From Sthenelais limicola (Eukaryota > Annelida > Polychaeta > Phyllodocida > Sigalionidae): a DNA stretch of 64,000 nt. The stretch covers positions 20,960,684 through 21,024,683 of the forward strand of contig OW804102.1 in assembly GCA_942159475.1 (NCBI GenBank), given 5' to 3'. The notes under the pieces are model-generated. The model had not been told where the DNA came from. It did not search any database and worked only from the letters and a program-made list of their open reading frames with translations. Positions 1-11,441 of the stretch are shown here, piece by piece (within the stretch, counting starts at the first letter, position 1; every line of letters begins with the position of its first letter). The translations under genes and the position numbers were made by a program.

Positions 1-420
1 CCCCCTGCCTCTCCCACTGCCTCTCACCCTGCCTCTCACCCTGCCTCTCTCCCTGCCTATCCCCCTGCCTCTCTCCCTGCCTCTCCCACTTGCCTCTCTC
101 CCTGCTTCTCCTCCTGCCTCTCCCCCAGCCTCTCTCCCTGCCTCTCCCACCTGCCTCTCCCCCAGCCTCTCTCCCTGCCTCTCCCACCTGCCTCTCTCCC
201 TGCCTCTCCTCCTGCCTCTCCTTCGCCTCTCCCACCTGTCTCTTCCCCTGCTTCTTCCTCCTGCCTCTCCTGCTGCCTCCTTGTCTTCTTTTCTCTCCCC
301 CACTCTCTCTCCTCTCTCAAGTCTCCTCCATCTCCCCCTCTCTGTCCCTCCCTCCTTTCTCTCCCCCTCTTCTCCCCCTCTCCTACCTCTCGCCACTTTC
401 CCCCTAAATCTTTCTGCATC
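1..420. repeat. polypyrimidine CTGCCTCTCCC-type satellite
   Basis: Degenerate tandem array of CCTGCCTCTCCC-like units, passing into C/T-only sequence near 290-400. The plus strand is almost pure pyrimidine. Open frames across it on both strands are low-complexity and are not genes. Confidence 0.9.
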
Positions 421-1092
421 CGCACCTTTCTCTATTTGCCTCTACTCTCTATTCAGGATATGTATATCACCTGAAGGGTGGTTATGTAACCGACCTTTGG
501 GCGGGGACCTCTCTAAACGGTAATCAGGATGCAGGTACAGCGCGCCGCTCTAGAAACAATGACCGTGTATTATGTAAGCAAGTGCAAAAGCTGGTTATTA
601 AGGCAAATATGAGGTCAGTACCGAGGCTTGGGTATTCATTGGAGAGCCATTAGCACTGTGCCAACACCTACTTATACATGATGAGGTAAAGTGGGATTCA
701 GAGGTTTCGGTTCATGGACATTTTCTAGGTTTAAACACCTTTTTCATTAATATGTGTTGCTTATTTATTTGTTTGTGGAGGCATAGAACACCAAGGAATA
801 TGCTAATAACTTTCACTTCAGGCTGTGTGGCAGTAAAGAGTGGGGGAATGCTTTTATTATTTTAGGGATAAAGATAAGATAAGATAAGATACTACTTTAT
901 TTATCGAACTCACATTACATAAGGGTAATGATAATAATAATAATAATAACATATAAAAAGACAAATCGGTATACAGTCATCTAGATCAGATCCAGTTCTC
1001 CCAGACGTTACCATCTCGTTGGTCCGAGCAAATTTTGAAAATATAATAATCTTTTTGAGAAAGATTGTAAAATATAAGAGATAAATATTTAA
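421..1092. other. non-coding, no gene seen
   Basis: AT-rich unique sequence with a short GATAA pentanucleotide run near 870-890 and a (TAA)n run near 930-948. No coding signal seen. Confidence 0.5.
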
Positions 1093-1826
1093 AGAGATAA
1101 ACCACTGTTCTCCGCACTGCTGCAGGTGGGAGTTAAAGGAACTAATGCATGAAAAATAAGGATTGACAGTAATTTTTTCAAACTTTGTCTTGAGAAAGTA
1201 CATGGTTGGAGGATAACAAAAAGCAAAGAAAAATGGATCTCAGCATATTTTTTTTCTTTCTAGAGACCAGCAAAGTTTAGTATTGAAGTATGTGGGAAAA
1301 ATGGATATTTTCTCAGTTTTTCCAAGATTTCAGACAGACAAATAACATTTTTCAATTGAAATGTCTTCTAAACATAACCACTATAGATGTTTGCCCTCAT
1401 GTATGAAAGAACAGGGTATCAACATATTTTGAAATATATTATTTAGCATTGAAAATCTTCAATATTCCTGTTTTTAACTCACCGCCATGCAGATTCAGTT
1501 GAATAACTTTTTTAAAAGGTCGGTGACCCCCATTTTTTATTGCTTGAAAGGGTAAAGCAATATGTTAGCTATGTTTATAGAGATTTTTAGGAGAAAGTTA
1601 TTTTCAATTTTTTTTTATACTGAAAAAACGAAAAAAATGTCCTTTTCTTATAGACTTCTATAGTGAACAACCATAAATTTTGAGGCTCCCTAAAATGAAA
1701 ACTAACCCGGTGACATATTGTTTTTATTGGCTTTTTGAATTCACATAACCTTGTTCTTTCATGAGGCAAAGTTTAAACAAAATGTTATTTTCAGTTTTTT
1801 TCCCAGTTGAACTGTGGTTTATCTCT
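1093..1826. mobile_element. non-autonomous DNA element with TTAA flanks (piggyBac/Kolobok-like)
   Basis: The ends form an inverted repeat: AGAGATAAACCACTGTTC at 1093 and its reverse complement, with one mismatch, ending at 1826. Both ends are directly flanked by TTAA (1089-1092 and 1827-1830). A TTAA duplication is typical of piggyBac and Kolobok elements. The 734-bp interior is AT-rich and has no transposase frame, so it would be mobilised in trans. Confidence 0.65.
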
Positions 1827-2004
1827 TTAAGGTTTCAATATATATTTTTAATAAAGGTAAATAGGGACGGTATGTCACTAGTGACCAAGTTCTGCTTGGT
1901 GTGAGATGGTATCGTATGGTTATATACATGGTATAAAAATATAATATAATACATATAATGTCATTTGTATATATTCAGTACAAGTACATAGATTTAATGT
2001 CAGA

Positions 2005-2112
2005 TTATGATACATTTTCTATCTGTTTCTTGAAATCATATTTTGTGACTGCTTCGTGAGCACTGGTTGGGAGCTCGTTCCATTTTGACTGAGCAATATG
2101 TATGTATGTATG
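2005..2112 (-). pseudogene. LINE ORF2 C-terminal remnant
   Basis: The minus-strand frame ends with KWNELPTSAHEAVTKYDFKK and then a stop. This matches the C-terminal WNxLP...FK block seen at the end of Jockey/CR1-type LINE ORF2 proteins. Upstream of it the frame runs into TATG microsatellite, so only the 3' tip of an older 5'-truncated insertion remains. It is distinct from the larger LINE at 2.8-5.8 kb. Confidence 0.6.
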
Positions 2113-2235
2113 TATAGTGTTTATTTCCAGTTTTGACATAATTAAATACAAATAAAGATAACAGTTACAATAATTCTGGAAATGGGTCTCCCTTTCTATG
2201 GTAGCCTTAGCTCTTCCAAGGGGTCCCTTGTACAT

Positions 2236-2797
2236 TAGTTAATTAATTACAATAGTTTCCATGTAAAATATACATATTCAGTGACATTAGAATTAGGTAA
2301 ATTATTGTAGGGACATTTCCCTATGGTTTTATACAATAAAGTTGTTGTATTACATTAGTTGCTCGCTATCTTATTTTCTAGAACCCTCAGTAGGTGGTTG
2401 CATTCTAACGAACACTTCACGTACTTTAGGTTATTTGTGTCCATGGATGGTTCGGCGGAGTCTCAGTTGAGACTGTGCTTTCTCATCATTATGTTCTGTA
2501 TATTTATATATATATATATATGTTGGACCACAATGGTAAATCAATTGCAATACAATAACACAATGTAAGCGGTAGACGGTTTGCATTCTAAAGAACACTC
2601 TTGTTCACCGCTTATTTTGCCACTGGTCTACACACGGGTTGGAGGCATTCTAACGAACACTCACCGCTGCGTGTGTAGTCCATGGGCAATTGCTATATCA
2701 GCTATCTTCAGGATGTTCTTAAGTATTATATAGTACGTTGGCGAGGGAAAGGGGAAAGGTGACAGTCTTCGTTATAAGTTTTCAATGGGGATAGCCT
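2236..2797 (-). other. 3' flank or 3' UTR of the minus-strand LINE
   Basis: No gene. Holds three of the four window copies of GCATTCTAACGAACAC (2400, 2583 with one change, 2645) and an (AT)n tract near 2505-2522. It lies directly 3' of the LINE stop codon on the minus strand. I could not find the 3' terminus or a target duplication. Confidence 0.45.
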
Positions 2798-5782
2798 CTA
2801 TTGTTGATGCAGTTGAGGTCGTGGCGGCAGTTCTTGGGCCCCCTCTCTTTGGGCTCCGGAATAGGAATAATATTCCGCTTCTAGGAATGTTTTAAATTCG
2901 TCTATCGTGGAGCAATTTCTTCCTTTTATTGGTAACTTATTATAGAGGGTTGGGGCTTGCACCATGAAGGATCTCCGTATTCTCTCAATTTTTGTCTTAG
3001 GGATTTTCAATGTTTTGCCATTTGCCAAATTTCTTAGATTTAGATTTAGACCTCTCTGATCTACATACTCCTCGCTACAGCTCATTTTGAATGCTAGGCC
3101 CAGGAGGTGGGATTCTCTCCTTTCATCTAGAAATGGGATGTTGTTTGCTTTGTGTTGTTCTTTAACACTATCTCTTTTCCCTAGACCGTACGCTATTCTA
3201 AGGAATGAGTTCTGAATGGTCTGAAGCTTTTCTGTTAATTTTTTCTGAGCTGGAGCATAGAATACATCACAGAAGTCCATCACTGGGCGCACCATCGTTG
3301 TGTAGACAAGTATGGTATTTTTTGTGTTCAGTGATTTCCTAATTTTGGCTGTGGCTCGTAATCTTTTAGTAATTTGGTTTATTTTCCCTTGGACATGCTT
3401 ATTGAATGTGAGTGTTTGGTCTATAACTAGGCCAAGATAACAGTATTCGTCAGCATAATCCAGATTTACAGAATTCAGGTTCAACTCAATATGGTTTGTG
3501 GTGGGCTTTTTGTTACTTGTTTTCAAAACTATGTCCATTACTTGGCTCTTTTTGGTGTTTATTGAGATTTTATTGGCCTTGCACCACATTCCAACCATAT
3601 TTAGGTCATTCTGTAATTCCTCCTTAAGGTTATTATCGAGGGGGTGGGAGTGATATAATACGGTGTCATCAGCAAATAGTTGGATTCGTGATTTGCCTAT
3701 GACTCGATGGAGATCATTCACGTATAGTAAAAAGAGAAGTGGCCCAAGCACTGTCCCCTGGGGGACACCGCACTTGACCTCTTGCATCTCTGAGTATTTC
3801 CCATTCGTTCTAACCTGTTGGTAACGGTCTGAAAGGTAATGTTCTATCCAATTTATTATTGGAAATGATAGCCGAAATGATTTGAGTTTTTCGAGTAGTA
3901 TTTCATGATTAACGGTGTCGAAGGCTTTCTTAAAATCAAGATATACGATCGAGACATATTCATTATCACATTTCTTCCCGTAGATAAACTCAAACAATCT
4001 TTGGTGTGCTTGTTCCAGGGAGTGGGCAGCTCTAAACCCATACTGGAAATCGTACAGAAGATTGTTTTCTTCCAGATGGGGGTAGATGATTCCGTGCACT
4101 ACCCTTTCTAAGATTTTTGCTGGTAGTTTTACCAGACTGATAGGGCGATAGTTTGAGGGGTCAGATACTGGCCCTGATTTGTGTATAGGGGCTACTATTG
4201 CCTCTTTAAAATCCTGTGGAACTTTGGACGTTCTCAGGGAGACGTTACATAAGTGGGTGAATTGATGCGATAAGGTCAAATATATCGGCTTTAGAACTCT
4301 TGTCGGTAATAGGGGGATACCAGAGGATTTCGAGGTTTTTATTTTCCGAATGATTTTGTAAACAGTGTTTTGTGTTACCTCCGGGAACCCGAGTAATGGA
4401 ACGTCTCTATCGTTCTCGGCTTCATTTCTTTTGTAATTTTGGTTTTGGTCTAGTTTTGATTTTTCGAACATGTTTTCTAGAGACTTGGTTTCAGCATTTG
4501 TCAGGGGTTGTATCTGGGCAGCTAGTTTTGGCCCTATTTCAGAGAAGAATTTATTAAATTCTCTAGGGATATTTTCGTTTTCTAGAAATTCTCCCTCGCT
4601 GCCCTTGAGCTTTATAATACCGTCTGATTTGGTTTTATCAGGGGCGACTAAGGGTTTGAGTATTTCCCAGAATTTCTCGGGGTTTTCTGAGTGTTCTTCT
4701 AGCTGCTCAGATATATATTCATTCTTAGCTCTCTGGAGCTTAGAATTCATTTTGTTCCTGACTACTTTTGCCTCTGTCCAGTCTGTTTCTTTCTTTGTTT
4801 TCCGTGCCTTCCTAAAGGCACGATCTCTTTCCCTCGCCAAGCGTCTAAGTTCGCCAGCATACCATGGTGGCTTCACCCTTGCATCAGCAATGTGTCGCAC
4901 AGGGCACATTTGGTTTATAGAATTCTCTATTTTACTTGACATTTCTGTCCAACATTGATTTACATTATTGCATTGGTAAAATGTCGCCCAGTTTTCCTCT
5001 GCAATTTCATTGCAGAGTTTACTGGTATCTAGATTGACCCAAGATCTAGTAGTCACAGGGGCTCGTTCGTATGTGTTTCTTGCCTTCTTTTTAATTACAA
5101 ATATTGGCAGATGATCACTAGTGTTGTTATTTATTGTCCCTGATTTGTTAATATATTTGGCATTCGTATATATTTGATCGATAATTTTTGCCGATTTCTT
5201 TGTAATTCTAGTGGGCAATTTTATTTGAGGAGACAGGCCGCTCTGTTTAAAGGTTGATGTTAATTTACAACTTTCTTGGTCTGTTTCGTGATTAAAATCA
5301 CCCATTACATAGATTTCTGATCTTCTGGGTATCTGATTGATTACTTTATTCAGTTGCTCTATTGCTAGGGGCAGGCTGCCATTTGGAGGACGGTATGTAT
5401 TCAGAATCGTAATATGCTTCGACTTTTTCCTAGCACATTTGACAATTTGCAATTCGAGGTCCTTATTCTGTATATTGAGATGGGCCTGGGATTGATTGTC
5501 TACTTCATAGTCATCTTTGACATATAGTAGCAACCCTCCTCCTTTTCTTTTTACTTGCCTGTCTTCCCTACATTGCTGATACCGGGGTATATTTATCTGG
5601 CTGTCTGTAACAGTTTCATTCAGCCAGGATTCTTGGACCGCCAGGACGTCTGCCCTGGTCACCTCCAAAATATCTCTTATATGGTATAACTTAGGGAGTA
5701 TACTCCTGACATTCCAGGACAGGTATGTACAACCTTTTATCCTCCCCACTTCTTCTGCCTCGATCTCGACACTCCCTGACAT
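2798..5782 (-). CDS. non-LTR retrotransposon ORF2: endonuclease and reverse transcriptase
   Basis: Intact 994-aa frame starting at an ATG. An AP-type endonuclease domain (about residues 20-240) shows the Asn of LSWNVRS, the QESWL Glu, the YRPP block, GDFN and the catalytic SDH (222-224). Reverse transcriptase (about 505-790) shows NYRPISL, YLDFKKAFDTVNH, GVPQGTVLGPLLF, the FADD active site (Asp705-706) and YLGLVID. The C-terminus has the usual FKTFLEAE tail. The product would nick target DNA and prime cDNA synthesis from its own RNA. The arrangement fits the Jockey/CR1 group; the clade is not resolved by eye. Having no internal stop over 2.98 kb suggests a young copy. Confidence 0.93.
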   Translation of the reverse strand: MSGSVEIEAEEVGRIKGCTYLSWNVRSILPKLYHIRDILEVTRADVLAVQESWLNETVTDSQINIPRYQQCREDRQVKRKGGGLLLYVKDDYEVDNQSQAHLNIQNKDLELQIVKCARKKSKHITILNTYRPPNGSLPLAIEQLNKVINQIPRRSEIYVMGDFNHETDQESCKLTSTFKQSGLSPQIKLPTRITKKSAKIIDQIYTNAKYINKSGTINNNTSDHLPIFVIKKKARNTYERAPVTTRSWVNLDTSKLCNEIAEENWATFYQCNNVNQCWTEMSSKIENSINQMCPVRHIADARVKPPWYAGELRRLARERDRAFRKARKTKKETDWTEAKVVRNKMNSKLQRAKNEYISEQLEEHSENPEKFWEILKPLVAPDKTKSDGIIKLKGSEGEFLENENIPREFNKFFSEIGPKLAAQIQPLTNAETKSLENMFEKSKLDQNQNYKRNEAENDRDVPLLGFPEVTQNTVYKIIRKIKTSKSSGIPLLPTRVLKPIYLTLSHQFTHLCNVSLRTSKVPQDFKEAIVAPIHKSGPVSDPSNYRPISLVKLPAKILERVVHGIIYPHLEENNLLYDFQYGFRAAHSLEQAHQRLFEFIYGKKCDNEYVSIVYLDFKKAFDTVNHEILLEKLKSFRLSFPIINWIEHYLSDRYQQVRTNGKYSEMQEVKCGVPQGTVLGPLLFLLYVNDLHRVIGKSRIQLFADDTVLYHSHPLDNNLKEELQNDLNMVGMWCKANKISINTKKSQVMDIVLKTSNKKPTTNHIELNLNSVNLDYADEYCYLGLVIDQTLTFNKHVQGKINQITKRLRATAKIRKSLNTKNTILVYTTMVRPVMDFCDVFYAPAQKKLTEKLQTIQNSFLRIAYGLGKRDSVKEQHKANNIPFLDERRESHLLGLAFKMSCSEEYVDQRGLNLNLRNLANGKTLKIPKTKIERIRRSFMVQAPTLYNKLPIKGRNCSTIDEFKTFLEAEYYSYSGAQREGAQELPPRPQLHQQ

Positions 5783-6663
5783 AAGTCTGGGGGGGTCGAC
5801 GTCGGGCTGTTTAACAGTATTTATTTAGATTACCTGTTATTTTGGTCTTATTTCTATTTTCTTATTATTGTGAATCAAGAAATCTCCAGATTCAACCGTT
5901 TGGTATTTGAGTTCTTTTTCTCAGTTCGCAAGTGTCTTTTCGATTTTCAATTTCTAATTTTTCGTGGCAGTCTTTTCGATCGGTAATAATTATTTTTATT
6001 ATATATTCATATAGATTCTATTTTATTCTAATGTATCTCTTCTCATTTTCTCATTCGCTCTTGTCATTTCTTTCTTTCTTTGACGCTGGCCTTTCTTCTC
6101 GAATTTTCTTCGTATTCCTATTTGAGGATGGGGGTTGCATTTTGAAAAACACTTGCCCATGATCTTATTTATCGCCCATGTACATTTATTATGTACTATA
6201 TATTATATTTTTTCTGCTCCTTTTGCCTACATATACATATACATGACTACACACACACATGTACATGTCTCACAGATGGGCCTTTAGTGGGGTAAGATAT
6301 TTTCCACACTTATGTATGTATACACCATACATATATTTATATCTTACTCCTATATATACACACTTCTGCATATGCTTTATAGCTAGATGCTTGGGGCTGC
6401 TTTTAATTTCCTTGCTCGTATTTACATCTGAAGTTAGTCTTGCGTCAAGGTGTGTGGGTGACGTTGGTTAGGTGGGTGGGTGGGCGAGTTAGGAGTTAGC
6501 CTGCTCGTGTTATTAATTGTTATTTTTGTTGACAGCGGTAGTAGAGATTATAAGTAGATTGGTTTTAGTTTACCTTGGTTTCACCCCCCCTATTGACACT
6601 CGGGTGCATTCTAACGAACACCGTCCCTTGTGTCTATAGGTGGGTGTGCTGTGTTAGGTTAGG
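5783..6663 (-). other. spacer between possible LINE ORF1 and ORF2
   Basis: About 880 bp, T-rich on the plus strand, with no credible frame. Contains the fourth copy of GCATTCTAACGAACAC at 6606-6621, the motif found three times 3' of ORF2, which suggests this stretch belongs to the same element. Confidence 0.4.
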
Positions 6664-7362
6664 CTATTGAAGGCTTGCTAGTGCCGTCGAGATGCATTTA
6701 TGTAGTTTCGTCAATGATGTTAACTTGAACTCTTCAGTATAATGGCATCCGTCAGGCGCTAGTTTGGAGTAGGAGTGTAGGAGCTTTACTTTGCCGGTGG
6801 TTTTTGATATCCTATTTGATTTACGGCGGTGTATTTGCTCCCCAATTCTTGGCGTTAGGAGATCTTCTCTGGCGTTGACATATCCCGCTATGTTATTGAA
6901 GGAGATTATTAGTTCATTTAATAGCCCTTGTGTGGTGTAAGGTGTCATTTGGAAGACCACTTCTCCCCCCCACATGTCTGACAGATGCTGGTTGTATGTA
7001 TTTATATTTATTCCAGCGATGGTGGCGAATCCTACTTTGGGGATTTCGGCCTCTTGTATTAATAATAATATTATAAATAAAAGATTTTTTGTAGAAGGTT
7101 GTTTTGGGGATTTGAATTTTGAATTTTTTCCTATTTTGTCCATGACTTCTAGTCGAAGATGGCCGTAACGTGTTTCTGTTGTACAGAAATCATTCAGTTG
7201 CTTTACACTCATCCTCATCGCTATCGATTTGGAAACTTGTTTTATCCCAAAACCACTATGATATTGATTATGATCTCTGATGATTATTTTCATACATGTC
7301 ATAGGTATATAAATATTGAAACACCTAGGTAACCAATGTCCCCCCTTAATTACATTCGCCAT
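6664..7362 (-). CDS. possible LINE ORF1 product, 232 aa
   Basis: ATG-started frame upstream of and co-oriented with the ORF2 above. I do not firmly recognise it. The C-terminal half (LNELIISFNNIAGYVNARED, then TPRIGEQIHRRK, then a DGCHYT block near the end) resembles the closing section of SGNH/GDSL-esterase-like proteins that some LINE ORF1s carry, where DGxHxT supplies the catalytic Asp/His pair. The N-terminal half, where the GDSL serine block would be, is not recognisable, so the frame may be decayed or start internally. It could also be an unrelated gene fragment. Confidence 0.35.
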   Translation of the reverse strand: MANVIKGGHWLPRCFNIYIPMTCMKIIIRDHNQYHSGFGIKQVSKSIAMRMSVKQLNDFCTTETRYGHLRLEVMDKIGKNSKFKSPKQPSTKNLLFIILLLIQEAEIPKVGFATIAGININTYNQHLSDMWGGEVVFQMTPYTTQGLLNELIISFNNIAGYVNAREDLLTPRIGEQIHRRKSNRISKTTGKVKLLHSYSKLAPDGCHYTEEFKLTSLTKLHKCISTALASLQ

Positions 7363-8103
7363 TAAGGGATAAGGTAAAGCAGTTTTCTTGATTAGTGTCC
7401 CCCCAGTGATGAATTAGAAGCGACGGACATTAGTGCTCAGTACGTCTGATCTCCCAGTCATGATGCCTCTCCATGCCGCAGTTCTCTATCGAAGAATGGA
7501 CCAAGTTAAAAAATATCGCATATTTGAAAAAGCAATGTGTTGCTTATGTAATGGCGAAGTGGCCCCTGAATAACATCTCCACCAAACATTGTACTTTGTA
7601 AATGTATGTGTAATACACAATTATATAGATTTATCATTTATCATTATTCTTGGAGTTCTTACAGGCACCTATACCATAAACAGGCCCCACTATTTGACAC
7701 CTGAAAGTATTTGTTTGTTACTATTGTCACAATCTCACATAAAGCTCCAAATACAGTAGCCACTGCCATTGCTTCATACAGAATAGGTTTGGCTGATCAA
7801 TAAAGAATATTCGTATCTTGTACATATATGTATGGCTAAGTCTGGTGCAGTGTTTCTTCTCCAGGTGGCACCGCGGTTGAACACTCTTAATCTTGTGTGA
7901 ATGTTTGCAACATCCTACATGGCCATAGGTGGCGAGTAAATTACCTCAATCTCCCGTTATTTCATTAGTCTTACTGTAACCGTTCTGACGATTTCAAAAC
8001 ACATACTTTACATACGTATGTATACTTCTATATTATTAGCATAGGTCAAAACATTAACTATACTAGAAGGACCAGATCTTACAGCGCAATTTCAAGCCCA
8101 CTA
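7363..8103. other. non-coding, no gene seen
   Basis: AT-rich sequence with no splice-supported or long frame and no clear repeat. Confidence 0.45.
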
Positions 8104-8451
8104 AATATTCAATTTACTAGGAATTGAGCCCTTAGCAATAGGAATTTGTATGGTATATATTTGTGTAAATGTATGTGTAATTAAATTGGCTATTTTATGT
8201 TGGCCACCGTACACCTCAGCTTGTGTTTACCGGTTGCTAGGCGCATTCGGCGCGAAACTATTGTTCTGCGGCAGTTGGTCGCTCTGCCCTGTACGATTCA
8301 GGCTGGAAATTTTTTTTCCCCTTGAGGAGCTACAAAAATATAGTTGCTGCTTGCACAATCCTATCTGGATGTTTCGTAATTGTTCATATTGTAGCCATTT
8401 TGTAATATTCAATTTACTAGGAATTGAGCCCTTAGCAATAGGAATTTGTAT
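8104..8451. repeat. 48-bp perfect direct repeat spaced 300 bp
   Basis: The 48 bases at 8104-8151 recur identically at 8404-8451 (core TTTACTAGGAATTGAGCCCT). The stretch between has a different, more GC-balanced composition. It may be a tandem duplication with a diverged interior, or an insertion between short terminal repeats. Confidence 0.75.
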
Positions 8452-10891
8452 ATGTATTTTAATACTGTTATTTAGCTACTGAAGTACAATATGCTCAGTA
8501 AGTGTTGAATGGTTTTAAAATTATACTTTGTTACCAAAACACCTTTATAATAACATCAATAAATTAAGAACCATCACCAGCGCAGTGTCGAAATCATGAC
8601 AGTACTTCTTATTCGTCTATCCCCTAGCATAAACAATAATATCAAGGACACTCCTATAGTTTCGCCACGAACAGGCTCAAGGATCAATCAGTCCAACAAT
8701 CAAGCAATCACTACCAATACCAAGTCATGTAAATCAGTGAAAAACAAATACAAATCTTTATTTTTCGTTCTAATCGATAATTATTATTAATAATTCATTG
8801 TCAACAGTTTCCTACAAAACCGTGTCCTGGAATTTCTGCAAAATTCCGGTAATTTTTCTGTCAATTCTTTTTTATCTATTGATTTTCGAACTTCTGATGG
8901 TAAATTACTAAGCCTAGTTGTGAAATAATATATAGAACTTATTTGTGTCAGATAAAGTAAAGATACATGCATTATATTTTAACCAGTGTAATGCATATTA
9001 TTTACTTCGGGAAGATAGGATGAGATTCTAATTTCTATATGTTACAATATCAGCACCTAATATATCAACAAGTTCTGAAAGACATTTTAGAATAATTTCC
9101 AGGACCTTCCAAATAAAGATTGTATATTCTTTCGTGTTATGGATTTTGATAACACTCTCATCCTCTTGTCATCACCATAATCCCTGTAACACAGGAGCTG
9201 TACCCAATTTATTGTTAAATGTGCCCTTACCTTTATTCTAACCCTATAGCACTAGTTGGTAGCAGTGGACGGAAAACCATGACTATTGCACGCTGAATAG
9301 TTACCCGTGACCCTATTTCAAATAACAATCCTTTTACGAAATGACCATATATTATATACTTGTCTCTTTGTGATGAGATTGCTTTTACTGACTTGTTGTA
9401 TAAACATCCTGAATAAAAAATATAATATATGCCTTAAATTACCCACAACAAGAATACAGGTTATGTGCTATGTTATTTTATAGAACTCTAAACTCCCCCA
9501 ATGGAAAGTCTTGAACCAGTCAGGTCGGACCACCTATATAGGAGAAGTCCATAAAACACTCAACTACAGTTTAGTCCTACTTGCTAACATTCATGAGGAC
9601 ATACTATCAAAAGATCAGGTAAAAATGAATTAGCTTTTTCATGAATGAAATGGTATATATAGAGAGAAAAGGTTAGTCATTGTTTTATAATCCCTTCAAC
9701 TTAGGTCTCTCTCCTATACTACTGACTGTGTGTTCCTGGTACCTTCGACTCTAATGAAAATGAAAACTCACCTAACGCTCACCACACATAATACTAATAT
9801 CCCCATTCTAATTGTATGTATTGAAGACCGTCTCAAGACGATGCCATGGCTTGGTATACTGCCTAATAAACAAAGTTTGTATTGAAATAAATAAAATAAA
9901 GCCTGGTGTCCATTAAGCCTAGCGTCTGGACAGTCTGTTAGTCTGGCAAACAAGATTGGCCGCGTCCAATCATCTCTTGGGCACCCAAGAGACTCAACCA
10001 GTCTTTAGGGTGTGAGCGGTGCGGCGCGGCGCATTTCATCTTAAGAATCTAAGAATTATATAAACCAACGATGTCACAAATGCACCCCTTCGGAGAAACC
10101 TCATTGACTATGTATGTACGGGCTGGAAAAAGCACCAATGAAAACATACCCTAATTGAAAAGTAATTATCCTCCGTTTGTAGCTGAACTATACAGTTGAA
10201 ACGCCAGAGTATAGGCGATAAATCAAATCATCAGGCGGCTTTTCACCTGTCACCCGTGAGAATTAGGCCTACTCCTATGATAGGATTAGATCTGTATCAG
10301 ATGTTGTTGTTTATCCATATGTACTTATTACCTTCTCTTGTTGTAGTAGATTAATTTGTGTATACAGTAAATCAGGATTTCTGGGAATAGCATTATTTAT
10401 GCAAAGTAATTCCTGAATAAAAAATCTAAACTCAAACTCAAAAGCTGGAAATGTTTGATTGAAGTGAACATAATTCATACGCCTGTCTCTGTTTAATACA
10501 TAGGCTACGTCTGGCTACCGTGTGGAGTTTGCTAAGTTCACATTTACATGTTCAGTTATATTGAACCTAACTAACTATATTCAGATTACATTCACTTCCC
10601 TCTCAGAACCAGTTGTTACGAGTACTTAAATACAATACAAGGGAATTATACTTCCTGTGTGTACGGCTAACAGCCCGCCAGTATAATTTAGATTACTGCA
10701 TTTTCCATCAGTATTTTTAAATGACACAAAACAAGGGAGGCCAGTGCATGAGCAGTTCTGTTTAGTGCAATATCACTGCACTAGCCTAATCAGCCAGGTG
10801 TATGTTAACACTGCAATCGCATGGAAACTGTTTTACAGTTTTTATTCAAGAAAAACTGGACCACTTCTAGGCAGGTGGACGTGTGGTTGTA
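8452..10891. other. non-coding, no gene seen
   Basis: AT-rich sequence with short frames only. A minus-strand frame near 8787-8972 has a weak NLPSEVRK match to LINE C-termini but is too short to call. Confidence 0.4.
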
Positions 10892-11248
10892 AGGGACTGT
10901 TCATTTTTAACCACTCGGGGGGGGGGCGGGGGGGGGGGTAGGAGACTTTTTAGGGGGGCACGTTTTTTATGCAGACTCTGAAAGGGAGCCATCTTTCTTT
11001 TGCACAGACTCTGAGCGGGGGGCACCTTTTTTTGCGCAGACTCTAAAAGTGTCCGGGCCATCTTTTTTTGTACAGACTCAGAACTACAATGATGTACGGG
11101 GGTCATTAAATTTTGCACAAACTTTCAAGGGGAGGCCAAGACATTTTGCGCAAAACTTTAAGGGAGTCATACAATTTTGCACAAGAATTTTTCGCAAATT
11201 CTCCTCCCCCAACCCCCCTCCCCCAGTGGTTAATTATGAGCAGTCCCT
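10892..11248. mobile_element. 357-bp inverted-repeat element with G-rich ends
   Basis: Left end AGGGACTGTTCATTTTTAAC and right end (reverse complement) AGGGACTGCTCATAATTAAC form imperfect terminal inverted repeats of about 28 bp, both running into CCACT plus a long G run. The interior holds four or five degenerate copies of a roughly 40-bp unit around GCGCAGACTCTGAAAG. No transposase. The target duplication is unclear. Confidence 0.6.
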
Positions 11249-11441
11249 AATGGTAGAGATATCAGTCCTCTGGTAGGCTGGGGGTGGGGCGGGACTTCTC
11301 CTTGTTGACCTTCATAATTAGCTAATCTGTGGTGGTTACCATGGGAATGATTAAGGGCAATGATAAGAAGCGTCTGGTGACTTAAGTATGGGTGGAAATG
11401 CGCAGAAACCTTACAAAGCTGACTTCTGAAAGACATCTACC

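Noticed and set aside
8787..8972. Minus-strand frame with NLPSEVRK
   Set aside because: Weak resemblance to LINE C-termini; too short and lacking the Trp and FK positions.
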